A stretch of DNA of 64,000 bases from UBA1765 sp045629945 (GTDB lineage Bacteria; Fibrobacterota; Fibrobacteria; Fibrobacterales; Fibrobacteraceae), in the NCBI GenBank assembly GCA_045629945.1, contig JAZQSE010000024.1, positions 61,325-125,324 of the forward strand, in the 5' to 3' direction. The notes beneath the pieces were generated by a model that was given only the letters and a program-made list of their open reading frames with translations, searched no databases and was not told the DNA's origin. The first letter of the stretch is position 1; each line of letters opens with the position of its first letter. The position numbers and the translations under genes are program-made. Below are positions 24,855 through 33,404 of the stretch, piece by piece.

Positions 24855-27800
24855 ATGAAAAAAACAGCAGGCGTTTTTTCTTTTTATGGTTTGGCTTTTT
24901 CTCAAGTAGCCATTGCAACAATTATCGTTGGTTATATGGAATTGGTTTTTAGTCATGTAGGCTTTTTACCTACAGGTTCGTGGCAATTCTATGTTCTCCA
25001 TTTGCTTTTCTTGTTGCCTTCACTTCTTTTAATAACGCCTGCAGGTTACTTTTCTGACAAGTATCCAAAAGAACGAGTTCTGAAATGGACAGCGTTGCTT
25101 TCTTTGCCAGCTTTAGCACTTTTCGGATTAGGTGTTTATATGGCAAACCTTCCGTTAATATTTGTTGGAATTGCGTTGTTCTTTATTTTACAAGCGTTTC
25201 AAAGCCCGGCAAAAAATGGGTATATGAAAGAGTTGGTTGGAGTAAGGGATTTAGCGAAAGCGAGTGGAATTCTTATGATTGTGTTTTTCTCGGCTCTTGT
25301 ATTGTCGGGAGGAACAATCGCTATTTTGTATGAATCTATGTATCCAGAAGCAAAAGACTTTGCCGCACAAATAGGAACGCTCCCACTAGTAGGCCTAGTC
25401 TTGTTTGCTCTTGAATTGTTTGGAGTATTTTGCTGCTTGCGATTGCCATCAGTTGGTGTTTATGATGCTTCATTGAAGTTCCCATGGAATCGCTATTTTA
25501 ATTTGCTTTTTACTCGTAGAAAGATGGCAAAAATCTGGGTGAATAGAGCACTTCGCCAATCAATTATTGGACTTTCAATGTTCTGGGTAATGATTTTCCT
25601 TATGGTTTTTGTTATCCAAGATTTGTTTGGTTCTGGTTCCTTGTTTAATCAGGATATTCTTGCCAATTATGCAATTATAGGAACGGCAGTAGGTCTTTTG
25701 GCTGGTATTGTTTTTGCAATGAAAATGTCCAAAAACTTTATTGAAACGGGGCTTATTCCAATGGGGACCGGTGGCGCAGCCATTCTTATTTTCCTTATCC
25801 CGTTTATTGCAAGACCTTACAATGCTATAGCTTTTGCTTTGCTTGGCTTCTGTGGTGGTATCTATATGATTCCAATGTTTGCCATGCTCCTTTACCACAC
25901 CAAACCAAGGTCTGCAGGCCATGTGCTTTCTGTAAATAATGGGGTGCAAAGTTTTTGTATAGTTGTCTTTGAAATATTAGCAGTATTTTCAATTAGCCTT
26001 TTTGATATCGAACGAATTAATTTGTTCTTTATTTTAGGTGTTGTTTGTTTAGCTGGTACCGTTTGGGCTTTATGGGCTTTGCCTCATACTTTACTTCGCC
26101 AATTGATGCGTTCAGCTCTTTCTATCCATTATAAATTTTTGGTTTCTGGTGTTCAAAATATTCCATGGGAAGGTCCTGTACTTTTAGTTGGAAACCACAT
26201 TTCTTATATCGATTGGGCTTTAATTCAAATGGCAAGTCCGCGTCCAATGCGTTTTGTAATTACAAAGCCTGCTTTTGAAAAATGGTATGTGCGTTTATTG
26301 CGTTCGCAAATGAAAACAATTGATTTAGACATCACTAATCCAAGTAAAGCAATGCAAGAGGCAAGAGCCGCGCTCCTTCGTGGCGAAGCAGTTGTGATGT
26401 TTCCGGAAAATACAATGACACCAACGGGAAACATGAACCGTTTCCGTTTAGATTACTCTGAAGCAATTAAAGATGTTCCTCGGATTAAATTGTTGCCTTT
26501 CTATGTTCAAGGTTTGTGGGGTAGTAGTTATTCCATGGCCGACGCTGGCTTTAAAGATCTAGTTCATTCTGGAGATCGTATTGTAACAGTTGCTTTTGGA
26601 GAATTATTGCCTTTGGATACAACTCCGGTAATGGTGAAAAGAGCTGTTCAGGAACTTTCTATTACGGCTTGGACTTCTTCTATTCGTATGCAACGTCCTG
26701 TGGCTTCTGCCTGGATTCGTGCTGCAAAAAGAGTGGGTAGCGGTCCTTCTGTATATAGCCCAGATGGAAACCATTTGTCGGCGTATGCACTCGCGGCAGG
26801 TTCGTTTGCGTTTGCGAAAGTTTTTGAAAAATTAACAGCCGGTGAAAAACAAATAGGTGTTCTTATACCGCCTTCTGGACCAGGAATTATTGTAAATATG
26901 GCTTGCTTAATTCGAGGCAAAACCGTTTACAATCTGAATTACACCAATACACCAGAAACTATGGATTATTGTTGTAGTGTGGCCGATGTAAAAACGATTA
27001 TTACAGCAAGAGTTTTTGTCGATAAATTAAAGCAAAAAGGCGTTCCTATTGAAAGATTGTTAGACAAGTATAAAGTCTATTACATGGAAGATCTAAAAGC
27101 CAAATTGCCTAAGATTGAACTTGTGAAAAATTTCTTGTGTGTAATGCTTTTACCTGCTTGGTATTTAGAATGGCGTTTCATGAAGAAAGTTTCTTTAGAT
27201 GATGTGGCTACGATTATTTTTAGTTCTGGTTCTGAAGGAATGCCAAAGGGTGTTGAACTGACTCACTTGAATTTGATTGGAAATATCAAGCAATGTGAAA
27301 GTGTTTTGAATCCTAGTTCTGAAGATGTTTTCTTAGGTTCTTTACCGCTTTTCCATGCGTTTGGTTTTTCAATTACCACCATGCTTTGCTTGGTTTGTGG
27401 TGTTCCGGTTGCAACTTGCCCGGATCCGACAGATGCAAAGTTGGTTTCTCGTATGTGCGCTCAATTTAAAGTGACTATTATGGTGGCTACCGGAACATTC
27501 TTACGAATGTGGGGTATTAATCGTGCTGTGCACCCATTGATGTTTGAACATATTCGAAGTATTTATGCTGGTGCAGAAAAAATTCGTGAAGATGTACGTC
27601 AACTTTACCGTACAAAATTCAAATTGGAAATTTTTGAAGGCTTTGGCTGTACAGAAACAACTCCTGTGGCCGCGGTAAATACAAAAGATGTTCTTATGGA
27701 CGATTACAAAACCGTTTTAGAAGGTAATAAACCTGGAACGGTCGGAGCTCCTTTGCCAGGAACGCAATTCAGGATTGTTGACCCAGATACTATGGAAGAA

Positions 27801-28301
27801 TTATCTGTCGGAGAAGATGGCCTTATTCTTATTGGTGGTGCTCAGATTATGAAGGGTTATTTAAAAGACCCAGAACGCACTTCTCAAGCAATTGCTGTTA
27901 TCAATGGAAAACGTTGGTATAAAACAGGCGATAAAGGCCATGTTGATGAAGATGGTTATTTGACTATTGTAGATAGGTATAGTCGATTTGCAAAACTGGG
28001 CGGAGAAATGGTCAGCCTCGGTTCTGTGGATTTCAAAATTTCAGAATGCTCTTTGTTTGACGAAATAGATCATTTTGCAGTTGCTGTTCCGGACGGAAGC
28101 AAGGGCGAAAAGATTGTTCTGGTTTTTGCTGGCGAAAAGAGCGAAGACGAAGTTAAAACAATGCTTCGTGAAGTTGGCTTGCCACCACTTATGTTGCCTA
28201 GCGCTGTTGTAAAATTAGATGTCTTGCCAAAATTAGGTAGTGGAAAAAGTGATTTCCAAACAGGTAAGAAACTGGTTATGGAAAAATTGGGCATTGTCTA
28301 A
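24855..28301 (+). CDS. LplT-PlsC-acyl-ACP synthetase (Aas) three-domain fusion
   Basis: An 1148-residue protein. Residues about 1-405 form a 12-helix MFS transporter like the lysophospholipid flippase LplT. At about 425-620 lies a PlsC acyltransferase with NHISYID (about 446-452) and FPENTMT (about 516-522; usual form FPEGT). From about 650 to the end is an AMP-binding ligase: FSSGSEGMPKG (about 789), FGCTETTP, TGDKGHVDEDGY and the catalytic Lys in LGSGKSDF (about 1130). In E. coli lplT and aas are separate genes for importing and re-acylating lysophospholipids; here all steps are in one chain. ATG 24855 gives proper spacing to AAAGGA (24843-24848); ATG 24849 abuts it. A shared terminator with glgA follows. 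Confidence 0.9.
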   Translation: MKKTAGVFSFYGLAFSQVAIATIIVGYMELVFSHVGFLPTGSWQFYVLHLLFLLPSLLLITPAGYFSDKYPKERVLKWTALLSLPALALFGLGVYMANLPLIFVGIALFFILQAFQSPAKNGYMKELVGVRDLAKASGILMIVFFSALVLSGGTIAILYESMYPEAKDFAAQIGTLPLVGLVLFALELFGVFCCLRLPSVGVYDASLKFPWNRYFNLLFTRRKMAKIWVNRALRQSIIGLSMFWVMIFLMVFVIQDLFGSGSLFNQDILANYAIIGTAVGLLAGIVFAMKMSKNFIETGLIPMGTGGAAILIFLIPFIARPYNAIAFALLGFCGGIYMIPMFAMLLYHTKPRSAGHVLSVNNGVQSFCIVVFEILAVFSISLFDIERINLFFILGVVCLAGTVWALWALPHTLLRQLMRSALSIHYKFLVSGVQNIPWEGPVLLVGNHISYIDWALIQMASPRPMRFVITKPAFEKWYVRLLRSQMKTIDLDITNPSKAMQEARAALLRGEAVVMFPENTMTPTGNMNRFRLDYSEAIKDVPRIKLLPFYVQGLWGSSYSMADAGFKDLVHSGDRIVTVAFGELLPLDTTPVMVKRAVQELSITAWTSSIRMQRPVASAWIRAAKRVGSGPSVYSPDGNHLSAYALAAGSFAFAKVFEKLTAGEKQIGVLIPPSGPGIIVNMACLIRGKTVYNLNYTNTPETMDYCCSVADVKTIITARVFVDKLKQKGVPIERLLDKYKVYYMEDLKAKLPKIELVKNFLCVMLLPAWYLEWRFMKKVSLDDVATIIFSSGSEGMPKGVELTHLNLIGNIKQCESVLNPSSEDVFLGSLPLFHAFGFSITTMLCLVCGVPVATCPDPTDAKLVSRMCAQFKVTIMVATGTFLRMWGINRAVHPLMFEHIRSIYAGAEKIREDVRQLYRTKFKLEIFEGFGCTETTPVAAVNTKDVLMDDYKTVLEGNKPGTVGAPLPGTQFRIVDPDTMEELSVGEDGLILIGGAQIMKGYLKDPERTSQAIAVINGKRWYKTGDKGHVDEDGYLTIVDRYSRFAKLGGEMVSLGSVDFKISECSLFDEIDHFAVAVPDGSKGEKIVLVFAGEKSEDEVKTMLREVGLPPLMLPSAVVKLDVLPKLGSGKSDFQTGKKLVMEKLGIV

Positions 28302-28315
28302 AATAGACTGCAGCT

Positions 28316-28359
28316 AAAATAAATTGAGCGAGTTTTTTTAAACTCGCTCAATTTATTTT
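28316..28359. terminator. Bidirectional terminator between convergent genes
   Basis: AAAATAAATTGAGCGAGTTT and its exact inverse complement form a perfect 20-bp stem around TTTT. A-rich and T-rich flanks allow it to work for both the fusion gene (+) and the glycogen synthase gene (-). Confidence 0.92.
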
Positions 28360-28367
28360 AAAAGCTT

Positions 28368-29771
28368 TTAATTCTCAGAAAATTCGCCGAGAGTAAGTAA
28401 ATACTGGGCTATTGTTCTATCCCATTCATAGCGGAAACTATAAGCGTTTTCTACAACTTGTTTCCAAAGAGCTGAATTATAAACTTCGTGACATTTTTTG
28501 AGACTGCGAAGAACCATTACTGGAGAACGAGGGTCGTCTACCAAGAAAGCATTAGCGGTATTTGTTGATTCTTCTGAATAAGAAGAAAGCATACGGGCAA
28601 CACCAGTATCTTTCCCTGTAATAGGAATTGTGCCAGCAGCAAGAGCCTTTAACAAAATAGAAGAAGAAGGTTCTTTTAAATTACCGGCAAATAAAATGTC
28701 TGCACCAGCAAGATGCTTTTGTAGTAAATCTGTAGTTTTACCTAAGCGTCGTACGCAGAAATTATTTGGGTATTCAGCAGCGATAGAATTGTAATAATCC
28801 CATTCTGGTTGAGATTCATCCATACCAACAAGAACAAAAACATTTAAAGAGGCTAAATCAGCTAAAAGCGTTGAAAGGGTTTCTGAAGTGTCACCAGCTT
28901 CTTTGTCCAGGTGGGCGTACAATAAAAGTTTGTTTTGGAATTTAGCACAGACCAGCTGTTCCAGTTCAAGTTTCGCTTTTTGCTTTGCTTCTTGAATTGC
29001 AAGTCCTGACCCTCTATTAAAATCCCAAAGAGAATAGCTAACACCAAATTGAATGCCTTTGATTTTATTTGCATTGCTTTGTAAAAATCCAGTCATGCCT
29101 CCTGCAATATTTGTATTCAAAATAGCATCACGATAACCAGATGAAGGCAATAAAACCATATTGGCGTAAAGGATTCCAGCTTTTAACAAACTCACTTTTC
29201 CCCAATATTCATAGCCGTCCATATTGTGGTCTGCACGCGGAAGTCCCAAAATACCTATTTCAGATTCTGGAACTAAAAAGTCATACTTGATGTTGTGGAC
29301 GGTAAGGAAAAATGGTGTTTTATCAAATTCTTGAGCGTAAAGAGAATGTATCAGGTGGCCTGCAAGAGCTCCCCCCCATTCATGACCGAGAATGGCATTA
29401 GGCTTAAAACCAGATACCGACGCAAATTCTAAAGCGGCAGATGCTAAAAAAGAATAGCGAATATGGTTATCGGGATAAGGGAAGTGGGGCTCGCCATAAA
29501 CATAAGGGCGTCCAAAAAATTCTTCGTTGTAGATATAAGTATGGTTAGAATTAGGGCTTTTCCAAATTTCAAAAGGCTTATAGTGTAATCTTTCAGTGCC
29601 TTTGAATATGCATTGCATGTCTTGAGAATCAGAAAAAACCTGTTTATAGTAGGGAGAACACGTCAAAGCCATAATGCCGCCTTCGTCAAAGGCATCAGTA
29701 ATACGGTTCACTGCGGTTGCTAATGAACTAGTTGAAAGGCCGGCTTCTGGTGAAATGACCAAAATATTCAC
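28368..29771 (-). CDS. Divergent GT5-type glycogen/starch synthase
   Basis: A 467-residue protein starting at GTG 29771 with GGAGAG upstream. The GT-B layout of glycogen synthase is visible: N-terminal PEAGL, GHEWGGALAGH (about 124-134), FFLTVHNIKYDFLVP (about 149-163), and LLPSSGYRDAI. The C-terminal nucleotide-binding half has KEPSSSILLKALAAGTIPI in place of the usual FEPCGLxQLxxxxYGTxPI. The N-terminal ADP-glucose-binding KTGGL is STSSL here, so the key Lys is missing. It probably acts on alpha-glucan but may use a different donor or be regulatory. Fibrobacter stores glycogen, which fits the GH57 gene at 50.9 kb. Confidence 0.8.
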   Translation of the reverse strand: MNILVISPEAGLSTSSLATAVNRITDAFDEGGIMALTCSPYYKQVFSDSQDMQCIFKGTERLHYKPFEIWKSPNSNHTYIYNEEFFGRPYVYGEPHFPYPDNHIRYSFLASAALEFASVSGFKPNAILGHEWGGALAGHLIHSLYAQEFDKTPFFLTVHNIKYDFLVPESEIGILGLPRADHNMDGYEYWGKVSLLKAGILYANMVLLPSSGYRDAILNTNIAGGMTGFLQSNANKIKGIQFGVSYSLWDFNRGSGLAIQEAKQKAKLELEQLVCAKFQNKLLLYAHLDKEAGDTSETLSTLLADLASLNVFVLVGMDESQPEWDYYNSIAAEYPNNFCVRRLGKTTDLLQKHLAGADILFAGNLKEPSSSILLKALAAGTIPITGKDTGVARMLSSYSEESTNTANAFLVDDPRSPVMVLRSLKKCHEVYNSALWKQVVENAYSFRYEWDRTIAQYLLTLGEFSEN

Positions 29772-29871
29772 AGAGTTTACTCTCCAAATAAAAATTTACT
29801 CTTTTCTACAAGGCAATGTTAAAATATTTAATTAAATTAAAATTTCAAAGGGTCAGTCTGCTAAAATCAGT

Positions 29872-29889
29872 TTTTTTTACTGCTTTTGG
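29872..29889 (+). promoter_or_regulatory. Second copy of the 18-base upstream motif
   Basis: Identical to 2769-2786 and on the same strand relative to the downstream gene. It ends 38 bases before ATG 29928. The following GATAAAAGGTATCACAATC partly parallels the sequence after the first copy. Confidence 0.45.
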
Positions 29890-29927
29890 CGATAAAAGGT
29901 ATCACAATCAATAAAAGGAATCAATCC

Positions 29928-30977
29928 ATGAATCGATTTTTCCTAGTATCTGCTATGGCCATGACATTGGCATTTACAGCCTGTAAAGGTACAAACGAAA
30001 AGCGCGGTGACGAACATTTATCAGAAGGTCGTTTCCGTAATGCTATTAACTCTTATTTGGAAGCAAAGAAAAAAGGCAATGTTTCCGATGAGTTTTATGA
30101 TAACTTCACATTGGCTCTTGTGCGTGCCGCTGAAATAGAAGCTAAGAAAGACCCTTATAGTACCTTGCTTCCTGGTTATTTTGATAAAGCTTCTCAGAAC
30201 ATTTCTTCTGTGAAGAATATGGATGTTGTAAAAGAATACGCCCGCGTTATGGCAAATGTTGGTAAGGTTCAGGTTTCCCAAGAAGGTACTGATTACAACA
30301 CCGTTTTGAACGCATTTGCATTTATTGATTCTGCACAAGCGGCATCTAAAGTAGCTGGCTCTGAAGCAGAAATCAAGGCTATCCGTACTGAAGCAGAAAA
30401 TGGTTATGTGGCTCAGAACTTGCAAATGGCAAAAGACGAAGAAGATCCTGTGGTTTCTGAATATCGTTTGCTCCAACTTGCAGAAGTAGCTCCAAATCAT
30501 GCAGAAGTTAAGGCTGCTTTGAACAAGAGCCGTCTTGGTACTCGTGGTTACTTCTTGATTTTTGGTGAAAACATTGGTGAACGTGCTTCTCATCGCATTG
30601 ATAAGTATGGCTACGTAATGGCTTTCCCAACAATTGCTCTTACAGGAACAGGCTTAAAGGGTGAATTGCAAATTTGGGCTTCTACTGGTAACAACACAGA
30701 ATTTGATGTTGCTAAGTTGAAAGTAGTTTCTACTGATGGTCGCGAAGCTAGTGTAAAGTCTTCTAGCGGTGGCTGGTGCGATGCTGAAGTTGTTGTTGGT
30801 AAAAAAGGTGACGAACGCGTTGAAAAGAAACGCCAGAATTTCAAAGGCAAAGGTAAATTGCTTAACGAATTCCAGTGCGGTATCAACGTTGTATTCTCCT
30901 ATGAATCAGGCTTTGTCCCTGATTATGTAGAATATAAAGATGAATACGGTGTAGGCCGTAAGTATCTCGGTCAATAA
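29928..30977 (+). CDS. TPR-like lipoprotein of unknown function
   Basis: A 349-residue predicted lipoprotein. ATG 29928 is preceded by AAAAGGA and starts a lipoprotein signal (MNRFFLVSAMAMTLAFTAC, Cys at about 19). The next part is a TPR-like helical region (GDEHLSEGRFRNAINSYLEAKKKG). The C-terminal half (about 200-349) is beta-rich with ELQIWASTGNNTEFDV and GGWCDAEVVVGKKG. Codon choice is of the highly expressed type seen in the motor genes. The product may be an abundant envelope scaffold; the family is not recognised. Confidence 0.72.
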   Translation: MNRFFLVSAMAMTLAFTACKGTNEKRGDEHLSEGRFRNAINSYLEAKKKGNVSDEFYDNFTLALVRAAEIEAKKDPYSTLLPGYFDKASQNISSVKNMDVVKEYARVMANVGKVQVSQEGTDYNTVLNAFAFIDSAQAASKVAGSEAEIKAIRTEAENGYVAQNLQMAKDEEDPVVSEYRLLQLAEVAPNHAEVKAALNKSRLGTRGYFLIFGENIGERASHRIDKYGYVMAFPTIALTGTGLKGELQIWASTGNNTEFDVAKLKVVSTDGREASVKSSSGGWCDAEVVVGKKGDERVEKKRQNFKGKGKLLNEFQCGINVVFSYESGFVPDYVEYKDEYGVGRKYLGQ

Positions 30978-31005
30978 TTTTTGGAAGTTTGTTTGGATCG
31001 GGTAG

Positions 31006-31041
31006 ACAGTGCAGTTCGTAGAACTGCACTGTTTTTTTTTT
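31006..31041 (+). terminator. Intrinsic terminator
   Basis: ACAGTGCAGTTC and GAACTGCACTGT form a perfect 12-bp stem with loop GTA, followed by nine T residues. Confidence 0.95.
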
Positions 31042-31074
31042 ATAAAAAGACTTTTTTTTCTTTCTAAGAATAAC

Positions 31075-31082
31075 TATATTTG
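31075..31082 (+). promoter_or_regulatory. TAnnTTTG-type promoter box of metF
   Basis: TATATTTG in the context AACTATATTTGCG matches the Bacteroidota -7 consensus exactly. Transcription would start near 31088, where a five-codon ORF (ATG to TAA at 31088-31105) begins, 22 bases ahead of the metF ATG. Confidence 0.55.
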
Positions 31083-31126
31083 CGTTTATGAAAATATTTG
31101 CATAAAGGTTGTTGTGCCGGTTGATT

Positions 31127-32011
31127 ATGAAAATTATTGATATTTTAAAGCAGGATAAAATTTCTTTATCATTTGAAGTTTTCCCTCCTAAAAAGGAAAC
31201 TTCTTATGAAAGTGTTTGTAATGCAACTGAAGCGATTGCTGCTCTTAAACCATCTTTTATGAGCGTGACTTATGGAGCTGGTGGCGGAGTAAGCCAGTAC
31301 ACTTTGCAAATAGCTAAAAATTTGAAAGAAAAATTTAATGTGCCTATGCTTGCTCATTTAACTTGTGTTTCTTCTAGTCGTGAAACAGTAAAAGCAAGAA
31401 TAGAAGATATGAAACAAGCTGGCATTCAAAATGTAATGGCTTTACGTGGTGATTTAACGCCAGAACTTTTGGCTAGCGATAAAAATCATTGGGATTACTG
31501 TCATGCGGTAGAATTGGTTCAAGAACTTAAAGAAAGTGATGCCGGTTTTTGTATAGGTGCGGCTTGTTATCCGGAAGTGCACCCTGAGAGTTCTAACCAG
31601 CGAGAAGATATTCAATTTTTGAAAGAGAAAGTAGATGCTGGAGTGGATTTTTTAACGACTCAAATGGTTTTTGATAATAATTTGTTTTTTAAATTCCTTT
31701 ATAAATTGCGGGAAGCAGGGGTTTCTTGTCCAGTTATTCCCGGAATTATGCCTATAACAAATGCAAATCAGGTGGAACGAGCCATAAAACTTTCGGGCTC
31801 ATTTATGCCACAACGTTTTAAATCTTTAGTGGATAAATTCGGGAGTGATTCTGAAGCGATGAAGCAAGCTGGTATTATTTATGCTTCTGATCAGATTATT
31901 GATTTGTATGCTAATGGCATTAATAATATTCATGTTTATTCTATGAATAAACCAGATGTGGCAGAAGGTATTTTTAGAAATGTTTCTGCAATGCTTGGTA
32001 AATCTCTTTAA
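31127..32011 (+). CDS. metF: Methylenetetrahydrofolate reductase
   Basis: A 294-residue TIM-barrel flavoenzyme that reduces 5,10-methylene-THF to 5-methyl-THF for methionine synthesis. Diagnostic segments: LSFEVFPPKKE (about 14-24), SVTYGAGG (about 46-53), HLTCVSSSRE (about 76-85), NVMALRGDLTP (about 100-111) and TTQMVFDNNLFFKF (about 186-199). ATG 31127 gives the standard N-terminus. There is no good Shine-Dalgarno site; alternative TTG starts occur 18 bases earlier. A 30-base palindromic terminator follows. Confidence 0.95.
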   Translation: MKIIDILKQDKISLSFEVFPPKKETSYESVCNATEAIAALKPSFMSVTYGAGGGVSQYTLQIAKNLKEKFNVPMLAHLTCVSSSRETVKARIEDMKQAGIQNVMALRGDLTPELLASDKNHWDYCHAVELVQELKESDAGFCIGAACYPEVHPESSNQREDIQFLKEKVDAGVDFLTTQMVFDNNLFFKFLYKLREAGVSCPVIPGIMPITNANQVERAIKLSGSFMPQRFKSLVDKFGSDSEAMKQAGIIYASDQIIDLYANGINNIHVYSMNKPDVAEGIFRNVSAMLGKSL

Positions 32012-32033
32012 ATAATAAAAGAAAGATGTAAAA

Positions 32034-32063
32034 AAGGTTTTCGCTATTAATAGCGAAAACCTT
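32034..32063. terminator. Bidirectional palindromic terminator
   Basis: AAGGTTTTCGCTAT and ATAGCGAAAACCTT are exact inverse complements with only TA between them (30 bases). The palindrome lies between the convergent ends of metF and the outer-membrane gene, with A-rich and T-rich flanks. Confidence 0.85.
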
Positions 32064-32081
32064 AATCATTAAAACCTTTAA

Positions 32082-33191
32082 TTAGAAATCAACTTGTCCG
32101 CTTATACCAAATGAAAGCGTATTTGCGCCAATATGGCGTTTATTATAGCCACCCCAGAAGACGAGTTCGGCGTTAGCAGTTGGGTAGAAATAGAAGTTTG
32201 GCCCAACGAAATGGACTTCGTCATCATCAATTTCATTGCTTGGATTGTGGAATTCGTAAGCAAGCCCAATAGCAAATTTTTTGTGAAGACTAAAAGAAGG
32301 CTCAAAGGCAAAAAGAGTCTGCTCATCGGTAAAAATTTGTTTTTCAACAGGTTCATTATCATCTGCTAAAATAGCATGGAAAAAGGTTAAGCCGATGTTG
32401 AAAAAATCATAAGAGAATGAAGGTTCAACAAGGAATGTATGTACGCCAGTTCCTTGGTATGGGTGCGTTCCCCAAGAAACTAAAATAGCGTAATTCATAA
32501 GGTCTAGACTTCTAGAATAACTGATTTCTGTTCCAAAGAAATAAGTGTAAGAACGATCAATATCATCTCCAAAAGCCCAATCAGCACTAGGTGTGATTAC
32601 AAAATGCTGGTCTGTATTGGAAAGAATTTCAAAAGGATATGAACCATATACGATAAGAGAAGAGACATTGTTTTCTGCAGCCCCAATGTAGATTCTTCCA
32701 TCACCAAGTTCCATACCAAGACCGCGGACGGTTTCGTCTCGTTTAATAGCGGCATAGCGTTCGGTGTCTCTCCAATAGTAATAGTTAAATGCGCCTGCAT
32801 TGTAAGTCAAGTCACCAAAAAGAAGAGAAGCTCCTGGTGTAAATTCCCAACGGAATTGAATTCCATCAAAATAGAAAGCCGTGTAACGCCCTTCGGAATC
32901 GTTTATTGCAGTTGCTCTTGCAAGGCCATGACGAACTTCAGAATTTTCTCGTTCGCCTTTGTCATTTAAGTAGGAACTTCTTGTGCGGGTATTTACTTTC
33001 ACAGAAAAATTTTCATCCATGTAAGCTGTAAAATCAAGATTGATATCTTGGTTGGCTGCATTTGTTGGGCTGAAATCTTTATCAAAGTAAGAAGCGTAAT
33101 CGGCTTGGATATTTCCATTGATTTCAACATCTGCAGCAAAAAGGCAAGCAGTTGCAAGTAAAACAGTAAGTGGCAAAATGGTTTTAGCCAT
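32082..33191 (-). CDS. Predicted outer-membrane porin-like protein
   Basis: A 369-residue protein. Signal peptide MAKTILPLTVLLATACLFAA, then amphipathic beta strands with many aromatic residues and a C-terminal Phe (LSFGISGQVDF). EINGNIQADYASYF at the mature N-terminus resembles porin first strands. AAAGGA lies 6 bases before ATG. The substrate is unknown. The gene is divergent from the AGCS symporter gene, which may suggest shared regulation of solute uptake. Confidence 0.78.
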   Translation of the reverse strand: MAKTILPLTVLLATACLFAADVEINGNIQADYASYFDKDFSPTNAANQDINLDFTAYMDENFSVKVNTRTRSSYLNDKGERENSEVRHGLARATAINDSEGRYTAFYFDGIQFRWEFTPGASLLFGDLTYNAGAFNYYYWRDTERYAAIKRDETVRGLGMELGDGRIYIGAAENNVSSLIVYGSYPFEILSNTDQHFVITPSADWAFGDDIDRSYTYFFGTEISYSRSLDLMNYAILVSWGTHPYQGTGVHTFLVEPSFSYDFFNIGLTFFHAILADDNEPVEKQIFTDEQTLFAFEPSFSLHKKFAIGLAYEFHNPSNEIDDDEVHFVGPNFYFYPTANAELVFWGGYNKRHIGANTLSFGISGQVDF

Positions 33192-33271
33192 AAAAATTCC
33201 TTTCTTGAAGGCTTTTGTTTCACGGCTAAAAATAGAAAAACTCTTTTGTTTTTTCCAGAAAAGTTTTAAAA

Positions 33272-33287
33272 ATCAAGACTTCTTGAT
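33272..33287. promoter_or_regulatory. Palindrome in the divergent promoter region
   Basis: ATCAAGA-CT-TCTTGAT forms 7-bp arms in the 213-base gap between two divergent transport genes. It could be an operator; no T-tract follows. Confidence 0.35.
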
Positions 33288-33404
33288 AGTGAAAATAAGG
33301 AAATTGTTTTTGTGTCCGTTAAAATTTTGCTAAAAGATATTCTGTTTTAGCTTTGCTTTCATAAAAGAGAAGATGAAAGAGCTTTTTTATTTTACTACCT
33401 TGTT

